Source: Carex sylvatica
Lineage: Eukaryota > Streptophyta > Magnoliopsida > Poales > Cyperaceae
Assembly: GCA_964058845.1 (NCBI GenBank)
Contig: CAXKVR010000038.1
Coordinates: 1-64,000, forward strand
Direction of reading: 5' to 3'
Length of the DNA stretch: 64,000 nucleotides
The position numbers were made by a program, and so were the translations under genes. The notes beneath the pieces are model-generated. The model saw nothing but the letters and a program-made list of their open reading frames with translations. It was not told the DNA's origin and ran no database searches. This document shows, one piece after another, positions 46,519-58,499 of this stretch. Position 1 is the stretch's first letter. Each line of letters begins with the position of its first letter.

Positions 46519-48851
46519 TGGAAGTTGGGGGTTGAATGTGTAAAATATACGCCCTTGTGTTAATTAAAATTTAGCAGGATCTGTTTTGAAAATATGCATG
46601 TATTTGCACTTGGGCCCTTGTAAAATAAATAATTGGAAATGGCTTTTTGGGCTTTGGCTTTGGAATTAAAATTATAGAATTTGGATTTCCAAAATGCGTA
46701 ATTTGTCGTATTAAAAAGGCAACTTAAATTTTAGGTTTAAAATAAGGAATCGAATAAAATCAAAACACCCAACCTGTAGTTAAATTAAAAATTTGTGTTA
46801 CTAAATTTTAATTTTGAAAACATAATTTTATACGTTGTTAATTAATAGGAAAAATTAATTAACAAACACAAGTATTTGTTTTATACATATTTATAAAATG
46901 ATGAACTAGAGGTATGATTAGGTTAACAAGTAAATAGCGTATTTCGTCGCTTAAGTAAATAAAATAACATGTGCCAATTTTTAATTCAAAAATTAGAAGT
47001 TAACAATTTACTAATTAGTTAGAATAATTTAGAGTAGATCTTAATTAGTTATAATTACGTAATTTCAGTTCAGAAGATCCCGTACGAGTCTGATCTGTGG
47101 ACTGATCCGGCTAACACGCAGTTTGGAGCATACGCGGATCCTGCTGATTTCGCTGAGAGTTAGTCGTCGCATCCTCAGCCATTCAGGTGTGGGATATCTG
47201 AATTATTCTTTTCGTGGGCGTACTCTTACCAATCGATCCATCTGACCTGACATCCGCACTTTATTTTTAAGTAGATGCATTAAAACTATATAGCATGTTT
47301 ATCATTTCTGCACTATAGGTAGAATTGCATAATCCCTGAAAAACCTGAATTTACTGTATTTTAGGAGTAGAGAAATTGAATAATATTATATATAAAAATT
47401 ATTAGAATATTAGGTTATTAGTTGTCTTCTTCTCGTAGAGGACAATATATTATTATTTTACGTGCATGTGCATGCATTGGTGAGGGCTGAGCAGAGCCGA
47501 GTGACTTCGTTCCGTCTTGGTGTCACTTGGCATGGGACGGTTCGACAGCCACTTAGCCGAGAATCACTTGATCCTTGGATGGCTTTAGGATTTATATTAT
47601 ATATATAAACTTTGATTACGTATCATTTTTAATCATTTTACTATTTGACGTGAGCAGTTCTGATCTCGAGTTCTGTGGCACGATACGATTCAGGATTTAT
47701 TCCTTCCCTACAATAGGAGCTACTTTGCCTAGAATAGGATTTCAAGCCGGGTAGTGTTGGGTAGAATCTTGTGCGGGATTCCAAGACTGGCGAGTCTTGG
47801 GTAGAATCTTGTACGGGGTTCCAGCACCGGTCTTGGGTAGAATCCATGTGCGGTGTTTCTATTGGTCTGGTCGGATAGTAGAGTTCTCTCCTGCTCATGA
47901 GGAAAGAGATTAACTTTTTACTACTTGCATTGTATGATTTCTCATATTGGATATGCTTGGGTGATGAATCGTTAGGCGAGATGACACATTGGATTTTGAT
48001 ATAACCATCGGCTAGCGTGCTTATAACTTGTGGGCAATGCTCGATGTCACTAGGCAACGTGTATCATTGCGCCTATGATCGCAGTCCTTGGATTATATTA
48101 TTTGGATATTTTGATCCTATTGGCACGGCACAGGGTGATATTTATTTAATTCGTACTACTATTACTATTATTCTATTTTGGGGCACACAATGCTAGGAGT
48201 ACTGGATTCCGACTTGATTTCTATCCGATACTATACCTTGATTTTATTTGAGTTATTCCGCATGTTGGCATAATATAATAATCGCATCGTGGCATCATTC
48301 AAAAGTATTATAAATTATATTAGATATTAATATAGGTTCACACGTGCATATTTTAAATTATATTCATTTTACAAATAAAAGTGCTTTGACCGTAGAGGAT
48401 CCCTGAGGGGATAATTCTGGGTCACATACTGGGCGATTCGTCGCTCACCCACAAGTTGTTTCGTGGGTTTTAGGTACTGGTTTTGGCGATCCGCAGCAGG
48501 AGATGTTAGAAGCTGTCCCCGAGGGCCACACCACTTGACTTAATTATGGTTAGGCTTTTGATTAGATTTACGAGCCCCGTATTTCCTGTGTTATATATAC
48601 GGGCTCGATAGATCATGTATCTTATTCTATAGTTGGTGTTATTTGGATCCGAGATGGATCGAATTATATGTTATGTATGTGTATCTTTATTTATCTGCTA
48701 TGTGACTGATGCTTGATATTTATATTGTTATGCTTCCGTTGCTGTTTGATTTATTATTTTTATGATTAGCCTTGCGTGCTTAATAATTAATTAAGCACGA
48801 GGCGAGGTTGATCACACCTTAAATTTAGAATTTTTGATTTGGGGTGTGACA
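46519..48851. mobile_element. Probable nested LTR (Ty3/gypsy-like, possibly solo)
   Basis: Ends GGGGTGTGACA, a common 3' end of plant Ty3/gypsy LTRs. Upstream lie LTR-like features: a run of three TTGGGTAGAATC repeats (47755-47840), a GCTCACCCACAAG...GTGGGTTTTAGGTACTGG segment (~48450-48480) and CTTGCGTGCTTAATTAATTAA. ATAAT flanks both candidate ends (46514-46518; 48852-48856), giving TG...CA termini and 2333 bp. The TSD is AT-rich and could be chance. No gag/pol is visible. The left limit is the weakest part of the call. Confidence 0.45.
47755..47845. repeat. Short tandem repeats TTGGGTAGAATC...
   Basis: Three copies of a unit GGGTAGAATCNTGTNCGG...CCAGNNC with ~35-60-bp spacing, inside the LTR-like sequence. 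Confidence 0.7.
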
Positions 48852-49285
48852 ATAATCAAATAAAAAAAAACTCACTTGTTCAAGTGAGGGAGAAGCGAAG
48901 CGAGGTGCGAGGCAGCGGGTGCGTGGTGCGAGGCAGAGAAGGGACGGGCAGCGGCAGCAGTGAAGAAGGGGCGTGGTGCGTGGTGTGGAGCTAGGGTGGC
49001 GGAGGCTAGGGTGGCCGAACAAGGGAGCTAGGGCGGGGCTAGGTTTTTTTTTTCTCTCTTTTATTCTGGGCGAGACACAGGTAGAGAGACAGAGAGGTCA
49101 CGGGAGATGGAGAAGGGGTCATTGGATGGCTAGTGGACTGCCCGCTATGGGGGCGGTTCATTGAAAATTTTGGGCCGCCCTAGACCCAGGCGGTCGGAGT
49201 ATTAATAAAAAAAATTAGCCTGCAAGGGTATTTTTAAAATTTTCTTTTTCTAAGGGGGTATTAATAAAAATGGCCGAAAAATATT

Positions 49286-50500
49286 CATTGAGAGTTAACA
49301 AAACATGGCATACACATATTAATTAGTTTTTATATATGACAGGGAAATGAAATGGAGGAAATAAAGAAATAAGTAAATAATTTAATTAGAGGAATAGAAG
49401 AGAAGAAAATGAATTGCTAAGGATTTATTCAATTTTAATGTGATAAACTATGTAGCAGTTCGTGTGGCGAGCATGTTTTTAACTAAATTTAAACTTCTAC
49501 ACATAAAATAGATGTATATAATTAAAAGAAGACAGATTATGTGATTGGAGGGTTGATATTCAATTCGAAAATTCATCTTTTAATCTCAGCCGTTGGAGGA
49601 TCAGGACAACTACGTTAAAATAGATGTATATAATTAAAAGAAGACAGATTATGTGATTGGAGGGTTGATATTCAATTCGAAAATTCATCTTTTAATCTCA
49701 GCCGTTGGAGGATCAGGACAACTACGTGCATAATATAAGAATGGAGACACACATATATATACACCACACATTAAAATGTTACATTTTTGTGTGTGTATCA
49801 ACACTTGAAATTGAAATGTGGAACTAGAAATTCACGAGTAATTTGTAAATTTTATATGTTTGCCTTTGTAGTCCTAATAATAATTATAAGAATCAAACCT
49901 TTATAATATAAAAATCAGTAGTTTAGGAAAATCAAACTAAAACTCTCCGTGGAAAAAGTTACAGGTTCAAAACTAAAAAAATAATTATTTATAAATATTA
50001 AAACCCACGCTTTGCGGCTAACTCGACGTGATAGTGTAATTCCCAATGATAAATTGATATATGTAGGGATATTAAATTGATGTCTTACTGGTATTTTTAA
50101 TGGAAGCATTTAATGAGTTAATAAATATCTAGCATAGATTTGTTACAAGTATCCGATAATATGAACTTACCGAACAAAAATACACAGTAAATGGATCATT
50201 AATTGTTCCCTTCTTTTATACCGTATGATGTAGCTTTGTCTTCTCTCAAGTCTCAACCCTTTTTTTGCTCCTTACTTTCTTTTCATTTCAGAAGTTTATC
50301 TCCCATTTCATTTTTATTGGACATCTCCACTTCATGATACCGTGAATGTATTATGTTACTATAAGTCTTACAACAGTTCAACAACAACAAACATAAATTA
50401 TTTATAGATATTACAAAATTGATTTCATTTATAGCAGGAGAAATTTACATAATAGGTTTTTATTCACATTTAATCTAGTAACTTAGAAAATCTAGCTCAG
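49286..50500. other. AT-rich intergenic region
   Basis: No gene seen. Contains the exact tandem duplication listed separately (49505-49727). Confidence 0.45.
49505..49727. repeat. Perfect tandem duplication, 112-bp unit
   Basis: Two directly adjacent copies (49505-49616 and 49617-49727) are identical base for base apart from the last position. The absence of divergence implies a recent duplication, or an assembly join. Non-coding. Confidence 0.95.
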
Positions 50501-53500
50501 ATCCTATTACAAGTTGCAAGTTCTTTGTGTCGTCCGATGGAAAATCAACGGTTCATTAGCATTCCTTCCTCCGCCTCTTCAATTCCTCTCAGAAATGGAA
50601 CAACGTTGTCGGTTCTGCTTTCTCCATTCTCTCCATGCTGCTTATCCCTCTCCCGTTGAGTTCTCCTCCTCTTCCAGCTCTCAGTTGTGCTTGATCGGTT
50701 CGTTCGGTAAGATCTCTGCAGTTCCATCGATTACTTCATTATTCCCCTCCTCTTCTCCTCCGCGTTTCTTTCGTAAATTTTCCTGATAATTTATAGATAT
50801 TAAATTTTCCTGATAATTTATAGATATTAAATTTTCAACGCTTCCAGCTCCCAGAATTTAATTTGAGGTTCAAAAGGAGGAATTCCCACGAAATCAACAT
50901 CAAAATTACAACTCAGACCTCCCTTGCCTAGGTAAATTCCTCATGACTCAATGCATGTGTTGTTCTATTTACCACCTGCTCTACTTAATCTCTACAGTGG
51001 TATAATCCCAATTATATACAGGCCTTCTTCGATATTGTTCCTTAGCTCAATTAATCCCCACTAAGATCAAATTGTGCTACCTGATTTGTTATACTGTTGC
51101 TATCCCTATAGGTTTCATATATTTTATGCCATTCAAACATGTACATTGAGTCTTTCCTTAAATTTATCACCAACATTTTATTTAGAATTACTGACAACAT
51201 TTTATCTAAGAAAGCAATATGCTTGCATTAAAAAGAGATAAATTTGTTGTCATGTTTGTTTGTTTTGTTCTTCTTACTATTATTGTACTATTTGTGGAAT
51301 CGGCACGAAATTACATGGCTTGAAGCCATATTAATAGCCAGTCCAGTCCCTTGATGCCTTCAAGCCAAAATTGTTTCCCAATTCCTGAGAATGTAGGGGT
51401 GTTCATGCCAAATATATACCAGTACAATGTCCTATGAAGTTTGCTATTGTATTGATTTTTTGGCAATAAGCTTCGTAATTGAATCATCGAAACTTTAAAA
51501 TGTGCCTTGAAAGAAATAGAGAGAAGAAAGATGTAAGAAAATTACGCTTAATCAAAATTTAACTCGCTCCCCCATCGCTCCATTTGTGAATGTTAGATAC
51601 TATCTTCTTTAGTTGACCTTCCTTCAGATTTTTCTTTCAGTTGCTTATTCCTATGTTAGTTTGGTTAGAAATTTTTAGTTCGATTGAAAAGTATCAACAA
51701 TAAGACAAGGTTGATTAGCACCAAATATAGAATTAAAATTGCAGTAGATTTAATGCAAATTTACTTTTGTACATCGATTTTTCTTGGCTGTATATCCGAC
51801 AAGTTTCTGTCTCATGGTTATCTCTCTGTTGTACTCAATTTTGGGTTTCCTGTTTCATGCAACTTTTCTCCAACAGTTGAGACATGCAAACTAAAATATT
51901 TGTTGTTTTGTTTGTTAAATGTGAGGTTTGATTACTAGCAAAGGTTCTAGCTGTCTACTGTACAAAGGTATACTACTATTCTTTTGTGCTTTTTTTTTAA
52001 TTAATTACTTCACTGATTGTTCTTGGGAAGAGGGAATATTTGGATTTTTCTCTAAAAAATTGCGACTCACACAATAAATTTATGCTCTTTTGTAGTGTCC
52101 AGTTACATTGGTGAAGGTTACAATTAGAATGCTCAATTGACTCCGCATTCAGCCTTTCTCTGTATGTTGAGTTATTGGCAGTGAGTTAAGAGTGCCCAAT
52201 TGACTCAGCATGCAGAAAAGGTGTTAGTCATTGACAATTATATTAGAGTGCTAATTAAATTACATTGGTCTAGCTCACAATTGCAATGCTCAATTGACTC
52301 AGTATTAGGTCCTTCTATTTGCTGAATTTAAAAGGTTTTGATTCATCTCGAGTTGGCTCAGGTCCGGAAATCCAATCAAGTTTCTAATTGTCGAATACCG
52401 ATCATATTGAGTCGGATCATATTGGTTTTAAATCATTTAAGCTTTTTGAAATAACCATCTCGAGTCAGATTTGAATCCGAATTGAGTTGTTGGACAGCTC
52501 CCTGGAACGAGCCGGGTCAAATTATGCCCCTCTACCGTAGTGACGTCATGACAAGCCAATAACCAGCTGGTCAAAATTATATTATGGACAAAAGGAGAAT
52601 CAATTTTCTTAGGCTTGAGAGGAATGTAGTAGAACACGTTCAAATTAAAAAGGTTGTGGTACCGTCTTTTTCTGACATGAAAATGTCGGCGCTTGCAGGA
52701 GTTAGAATGAGGTATTTCTTAAGATTAATTACCTATTCTAGCTATGTAGCATTTTCACATCAGTTCCTAACTTCACTTTTCTTCCTATGAGATTAGGGTG
52801 ACACATATTAACTTGGAAATGCAGTTAGAAGGAAGTCCAGTAAAAATTTGTTTGTCCTATATCATTCTGGAATGAACATCAGGTCATGTAGGATAGCTGC
52901 TGGTACAATATTCTTTTTAATTAAAATTGCATTTATTTAATTTATAAACACTAATTTTAGCTTTTCCAAAACTGTGCAAAGTACCATTTCATAAATTTAA
53001 TATCAACCTATGGGCTTATTGTATAGAGGTGAAATGATGGCTATGCAAATGATGATGTAAGATAATCCCTAGAAGGTATGTATAGTGCTGATTTTACAAC
53101 TATTTTGTGAAGATATGTAATTTATTTGTGCAAAATGAGTTAATCAATAATTGTAGAGATGACAGCTAAAAAGGGCCATGAAGATGTTTCTACATTAACA
53201 CTTAAAGACATTGCTACAATAAATTACCAATTTTAAAATATAGAGGTCAAGGTCCTTCTCGGCTGCCTACTCATTCAAAACTGGCAAACAAGTATAAGAA
53301 TAAAAGAGCTTCAGTCCGGTACTTGTACAGTACCAACTAACTGGTGAAAGAGAAAAAGTGACAAAAACTGACATCTGATTTCCCTTTTGTTATCCCTATA
53401 AAAATTGACTGAGCCTTTATTCAACAGCAACTGTAATGGGAACCTTACTCAAATAGCAGAGCCTCGAATAATTACAAACAAAATCAGATCGCATCAAATG

Positions 53501-56500
53501 GTAAGATGTCAGACATTGTGAAACTGCATGCGTAACCTCGAGGCATGAGTGTAAAAATATTGACAGTGGCATATTTTTTTAAGGATATAATGCAAATATT
53601 TTCCACATCTGATTCATTATGTATTTTATTTATTTTACCATTATCAAATGTACTTGCAGACCAAATTTTACATTTTTTTTAATTTACTTATTATTTTATA
53701 GGTAAAATATCACTACTTTTCTGTTATGCCAGGGAGTAGCACATCAGAAGTAGGTTAGTTAATTTTTGCTACGCTATCGCACACATTTGCAACATGAGAC
53801 TGATTTATTGGTACGAGATACAAATTATGTTGTAGTTTCTGATTTTAGTACTGTACTTATCAATATGTTGTGAATTGATATTGTATACTTCTTTTTATGT
53901 TTGTTTTGCAGAGAGTGAAGAATCTTGACATAATAGAACTACTTAATCAACTGCCAAACCTACAACTACCTCTATGTTGCTTGCTTAATTGCATGGTAAA
54001 TGTTTACTTATTAATCATATATTTAGAAATTACATAGAAGCTGTAAGTCTTTGATATTATTTCCGTTTCTTTTCATATACATATCTGCAAGGAGCAGTAT
54101 CCTACAATGTTTTAGTTTAATATGGACTAACAATTGTGAGTTTTCTTATTGTAGAAAAATATTAATTGGTCCAATCTTCATAAAGTTAATTTTCTTTATT
54201 TTCCATCCTTTTTAATTTAGGAGTTCTCTAATTGTAAGAAAATATTGGTAATCTTGATAATGTTTTCTTACTGTCATCTATTTTAATTCGGTACATTTGT
54301 TTATCTTAAAACATTTTTTCATAATTTAATTGTATGTTTCTTTTGGCATGTTTCTCAAGTTTTGGCAGGTTGCTCTTGAGAGTGAAGAGATAGACTAATT
54401 AGTCACGGCACAATAAAATAGTTAAACAGTACCAAACCTTCCATACCAATTTGCATACACTTCAACACTGACAATGTCACAAAGCAAGCAGAGATCTCCA
54501 TTTCACTATTTCTTCAAGTTAACTTATAACAACAAATGCTTCCAAAATCAATACACATATGCACATAATTAACATCCTCCCTGATTCAGCAACAAGGTTT
54601 ACTGGAAAATCGTCACTGATTAAAACCATTTTTATGCATAAGGAAACCAATATCTATATTGCATGAATTTTCCAAAGCAACCAAGGATGATGTTGACTGC
54701 TATAGTTTCCCAAGCAAAAGTAAGTCCTCTTTATTCATACATCTTATTTTCATGCAAGCACAGTCAGCAGGTATACCTATTTTGTTTCCTTGTGCATATG
54801 TGTATAATCATTTTTATGCAAACACAGTGATGATATGTGGCAGTGATGATTTGGCCATCATTTCATCTACTATTTGTGTGTTTCTATGTTTACTTCATTT
54901 TCTTTCTAGGTGGGCTTTATTTTCTTCTATAAATGCAGGATCTACTGATTAACTTTCGACAATTGTCAAAATTAATATCCAAAATTTGGAATCGATTGCT
55001 TAGGAAAAGTGAACACAGTCTACAAGAATGACATGGACTTGATGATCAAAATTTATCATTTTTTGTGCAAAGTAACGCATTGTTTTTAGTTTTCACTTAG
55101 CAATACTGTTAGGTCTTAAGACTTAGAACTCATCTCATGGAGGAGTGTACCATGAGATGAACTGTCTGATTTGGTATTAAATGCAATAGTGTTAGATCTT
55201 AAGGTTTAAACTCAATTTTGTACTGTGACATAGATTCTATGAATTGCTTGCAGTTTCATTTTGCACAATTTCAACTCTAATTCAACAAGAATATGTACTA
55301 CAATAATCACAACAAAAATAGCGAACACATTGTCCCACCCTTTACACGAACACGCATCCAAAAAACAGTTGCGGCAATGCTGCAACAAAGCAACTAGTGT
55401 GTTATGGTTTCTTAACGTTTGAATGTTACCATATGAGGTTTGAATTATATGTCGGCAGAAATCTCAGTTGGCTATTGATGCCAGTTAACTGTTAGTTAAA
55501 TAAATTTGATTCCGTCTACATCTGCAGATAAAGATAACAGCTGAAAAACATCTAGCTAACTTAACAATTTGATTTATTTTTTTCACAAAAAGTCTCCTTT
55601 CTTAATCTGTTTTTTTTATAAAAGATTGGAAAAGTAGACCTATGGCATCAATGATTTGCATTCCTGTTATCTATTGGGTATATAGGGTTTTGCAAAGAGC
55701 TTGTTAGATGTGGCTGATACTCTCCAGAGCTGCTGTCAATTTTTTTTTTTTTCAAAATATCCATACCTCTGACAATTCACCAGCTGCAGTGCCGCTTCTT
55801 AAAACCCTTTTAGATGGTGTTGAGGTGACAGAGAAACAACTCTTGATGTAAACCTCTTTTTCAAATACCATTTTGTACCGAAGAATGAGGTACTGGTTTT
55901 CGGTACCATAGATTTATTATAATTATTTTTTGGCTGCTTCTGTGCTAGTGGTGAAACTGAGGTGAACTGACTAGTTGGGTAATAGAAGCCAAAATTTCTC
56001 AACTGAGAATAATTGATGCAAAATTGGTTTTAATAATGCTCCATTGCAAAAGTCAGAATTACTTGAAACCCAGATAAAACATTAATTTGAGCATGATTTA
56101 AAAGTCCCAAAAATTGAAAAAAAGGCTAGATAATTTGAATTGGCATTGTAACAGTAACTCTGGATGCCACCAACTGCATCCTGGTACTGCTGATACTTCA
56201 AATATTTTTTCTGTTATGAACTAAAAACTTCAAGTTCCAGTTAATTCCAGTTGTGTGTCTCTTGAGAGTAAGTTCAAAGAAAATCCAAATCAGATTTACT
56301 AGATATAAAAATAATCATTTTTAGCCTTGGGCCTTGCATAGTTGCATTAGGCAATAGCCCAGGTGTGCGTACTGGTGTAAAGAGAAGTAGAATTTCGACC
56401 AGGCAAGAATGATCATTAAGAATACTTAAAAAAGAAATCAAGAATTAACACTCCCATGAACAACTAATTTGTTTGCAAATAATTGCTAGTAAATGAAGTT

Positions 56501-56611
56501 ACACCGATAAATAACTAAGAATATGTCTACAAATCACCTAAAATAAAAAGAAAAGAAAATATCACATGGTCATCTCAAGGAAATGAAAATAAAATATTCC
56601 GTGATTTCAAA
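50501..56611. other. Large gene-poor region with exon-like scraps
   Basis: 50514-50705 is pyrimidine-rich with codon-like composition and ends in a good donor (TTCG/GTAAGATC). At 53914-53997 a 28-codon open segment is bounded by TTTTGCAG and ATG/GTAAAT. I cannot connect these into a gene or recognise any domain. They could be a non-coding RNA or a decayed gene. GCTCAATTGACTC occurs three times at 52130-52305. 53636-53710 matches the arm of foldback 42938-43318. No other feature is supported. Confidence 0.4.
53636..53710. repeat. Fragment of the 42938-43318 foldback family
   Basis: CAAATGTACTTGCAGACCAAATTTTACATTTTTT followed by an AT-rich run matches the inner left arm of the foldback element at ~43050-43100; only one arm is present. 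Confidence 0.6.
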
Positions 56612-58111
56612 CTAGTTCATATTTAAGTCACCGTCATTGTCCTCATCATTGTCCCCATCATTGAGACCCAAGTTCAAATTTAGATCGGTGCCGTTTCCAC
56701 CTTTCTCAGTGGCCCTTGCTTTATCTGAAACCTGAAACAGGACAACAATAAATTCTCAGTTTCAACGTTCCTATCCAACTTCATATCTCTCGTTAAACAA
56801 AATAGTGATGTCATCAGCAAATTGGACCACAATTTTAGAGAAAGAGAGAGACCACTAAAAAAGAGCTCTTAGGTCCAACTGACGGAAATTGGGATCAACT
56901 GGCATTGACAAAATCAGATTGTTCACAGTACCAGTAGTCCCAAATTTATGACACCGAGTACTGCCAACAGTTCGCAGTTTAGTCAAGTCTCTGAAAAAAT
57001 ACTACTAATTTTGCGATTCAAAATATAAAAAAAATTACGTGTTGAACTTGAAACACTAATGCCAAATACCCTTTTCAAATAATAATAGCCCCTAGTCCTA
57101 AAAATACGAGCAGGTGCAAAAGGAAGGTTTGATCATTGTTTGAAAACTATCACATAGAAAGGTTAACTCATAGAAGATGTTCAAAAATATCGGGAACATG
57201 AGAAAAAATAGATCCTAAAACAGAAAATCTATAGAGAGAAGTGACCTACCTGAGCTTCCTGCATTAAGGCATCATTTGAGTTAGCATTATCATCGCCATC
57301 AGTTGTGTTATTATTATTTTCATCTTCTGATTTTGCATCATTTTCTTGCTTCTGGTCTTCTACCACATCAACCTATGCAAAATTATGATTTAATATGAAT
57401 TTATTGGTCTCTGCCCACCAGTACTGGCCTCACCAAAACAAGAGTCCCCAACAATGTTGTAAAGTTAGCGCATATTGCCCCAAATTATTCCTCATTTAAA
57501 TCACAATTGTGCAAGAAAGACTCAAAATTGATCAAACTTTGACCTACAAGTCTACAACCTCAATTGTGCAAAGCATTCTTTAATTCAGTCTCAGTCTCAG
57601 TCTCAGTTTTGTACTGCTGTGAACAATAATCCGACTTTGGGGGTATTCATGGTGAGGGTTTAGATTTTTTGAAGGGCTTACAAGTAAAATTTGGAATCCT
57701 AGTTTAAGGAATTGTGCGGCATATGCATCGATGTAAAAAATTAGAAAAACAGAAATAATGAAAGGTTGTAGTGCTGGATGCTTGAAGACCCGGGAAGCAT
57801 CAGAAAGTCGATCAATACAACAATATAGATAAATGAGAGAGAGAGAGAGTTACAGGGACGTATCGGTATTTCTTCTTTGGCGGCTCCTGAGTCTCACCGT
57901 TAGCGGCGGAAGAGGCGTTGCTGAGTGGAGCCCACTTGTAAAGGCAGAGACTGGATCGGGTGTTGTTGGTGCCACTGGAAGTGGTGTTACTGGATGGTGG
58001 ATTCGAGAGAGGGACCCATATTTTCTTCCACTTGCGAACCGGACCGGAGAAGGTGGCGGTCGGGCCGTACCTAGTCGAAGATCGCCCCAGTCGCGCTCCC
58101 ACTCCCTCCAT
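56612..58111 (-). CDS. Small acidic plant protein with C-terminal EAR-type motif, 3 exons, 166 aa
   Basis: Exons: 58111-57854, 57372-57250, 56731-56612; GT-AG, all phase 0. The N-terminus MEGVGARLGRSSTRYGP is followed by FSGPVRKWKKIWV, a Ser/Asn-rich linker, LCLYKWAPLS and a basic PPKKKYRYVP block (77-86). Exon 2 is strongly acidic/Asn-rich (EDENNNNTTDGDDNANSND). Exon 3 carries LNLNLGL (144-150), which fits the LxLxL EAR repression motif, and ends in an Asp/Asn-rich tail. I recognise it as a conserved plant protein family without assigned function. A nuclear co-repressor-recruiting role is an inference from the EAR and basic patch only. The start matches the conserved MEGVG opening. Confidence 0.88.
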
Positions 58112-58394
58112 CTTTTAAGCAGAGAAGAGGAGAGGAGAGGAGAGGATTAAGGAGGGAGGGTCTCCAATTTTGTTTGTTTACTTTAATTCGACGAGGTACG
58201 GCTCGGCTCTTCTCTTCTCTTCTCTTCTCCTCTCTTCTCTTCTCGACTCGACGGAACGGACCAGATCATTTAATTAATAACTTTAATTGATTTGTTTACT
58301 TTAATTGATTTTTTTATGAACAACAGAAAAATAAATAAAATTCGATAAACTTTTGAAGAAACTATCGAGAATAGGGCTGCAAAATTTTTTATGA
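58112..58394. promoter_or_regulatory. Leader/promoter of the EAR-motif gene with GA/CT-rich tracts
   Basis: Contains GAGGAGAGGAGAGG (~58126-58145) and a TCTTC/TCTCT-rich run (58203-58245), typical of plant 5' leaders on the minus strand. It runs directly into the rearranged 5' edge of the MULE region at ~58395. Confidence 0.5.
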
Positions 58395-58499
58395 ATTCGT
58401 GGAGTCTAGTGGGGTACACTCAATTTGAGTTGTGTACACTCAATTTTGTTTCCAATAACATATGTGAATTTTGTTTCCACAATTTTGTTTCCAATAACA
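58395..58499 (+). repeat. Scrambled short duplications at the 5' edge of the MULE transposase
   Basis: Blocks GTGGAGTCTAGTGGGG, TACACTCAATTTGAG, ACACTCAATTTTGTTTCCAATAAC and TGTGAATTTTG, which occur once in order in the coding sequence at 58500-58550, are repeated here in shuffled order. The element's terminal repeat is missing. This is consistent with a broken or slippage-repaired end. Confidence 0.7.

Larger units (their letters stand above)
45010..49276. mobile_element. Mutator-like element, complete, 9-bp TSD, with nested insertion
   Basis: Flanked by a perfect 9-bp duplication AAAAATATT (45001-45009; 49277-49285). The ends are TGGCCATTTTTATTAATACCC and the complement of CGGCCATTTTTATTAATACCC, matching the 1358-2943 element. 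The left arm has the GC-rich palindrome cluster (45086-45255), then a TATA-like GCTATAAATTCC, a short first exon and a transposase 5' fragment (45336-45928). That fragment stops abruptly at foreign sequence. The right arm (~48857-49276) has GC-rich G(A/G)GGTGCG(T/A)GG repeats, then a short palindrome GGGCCGCCCTAGACCCAGGCGGTC. Internal LTR-like sequence (46519-48851) is probably nested. Confidence 0.9.
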
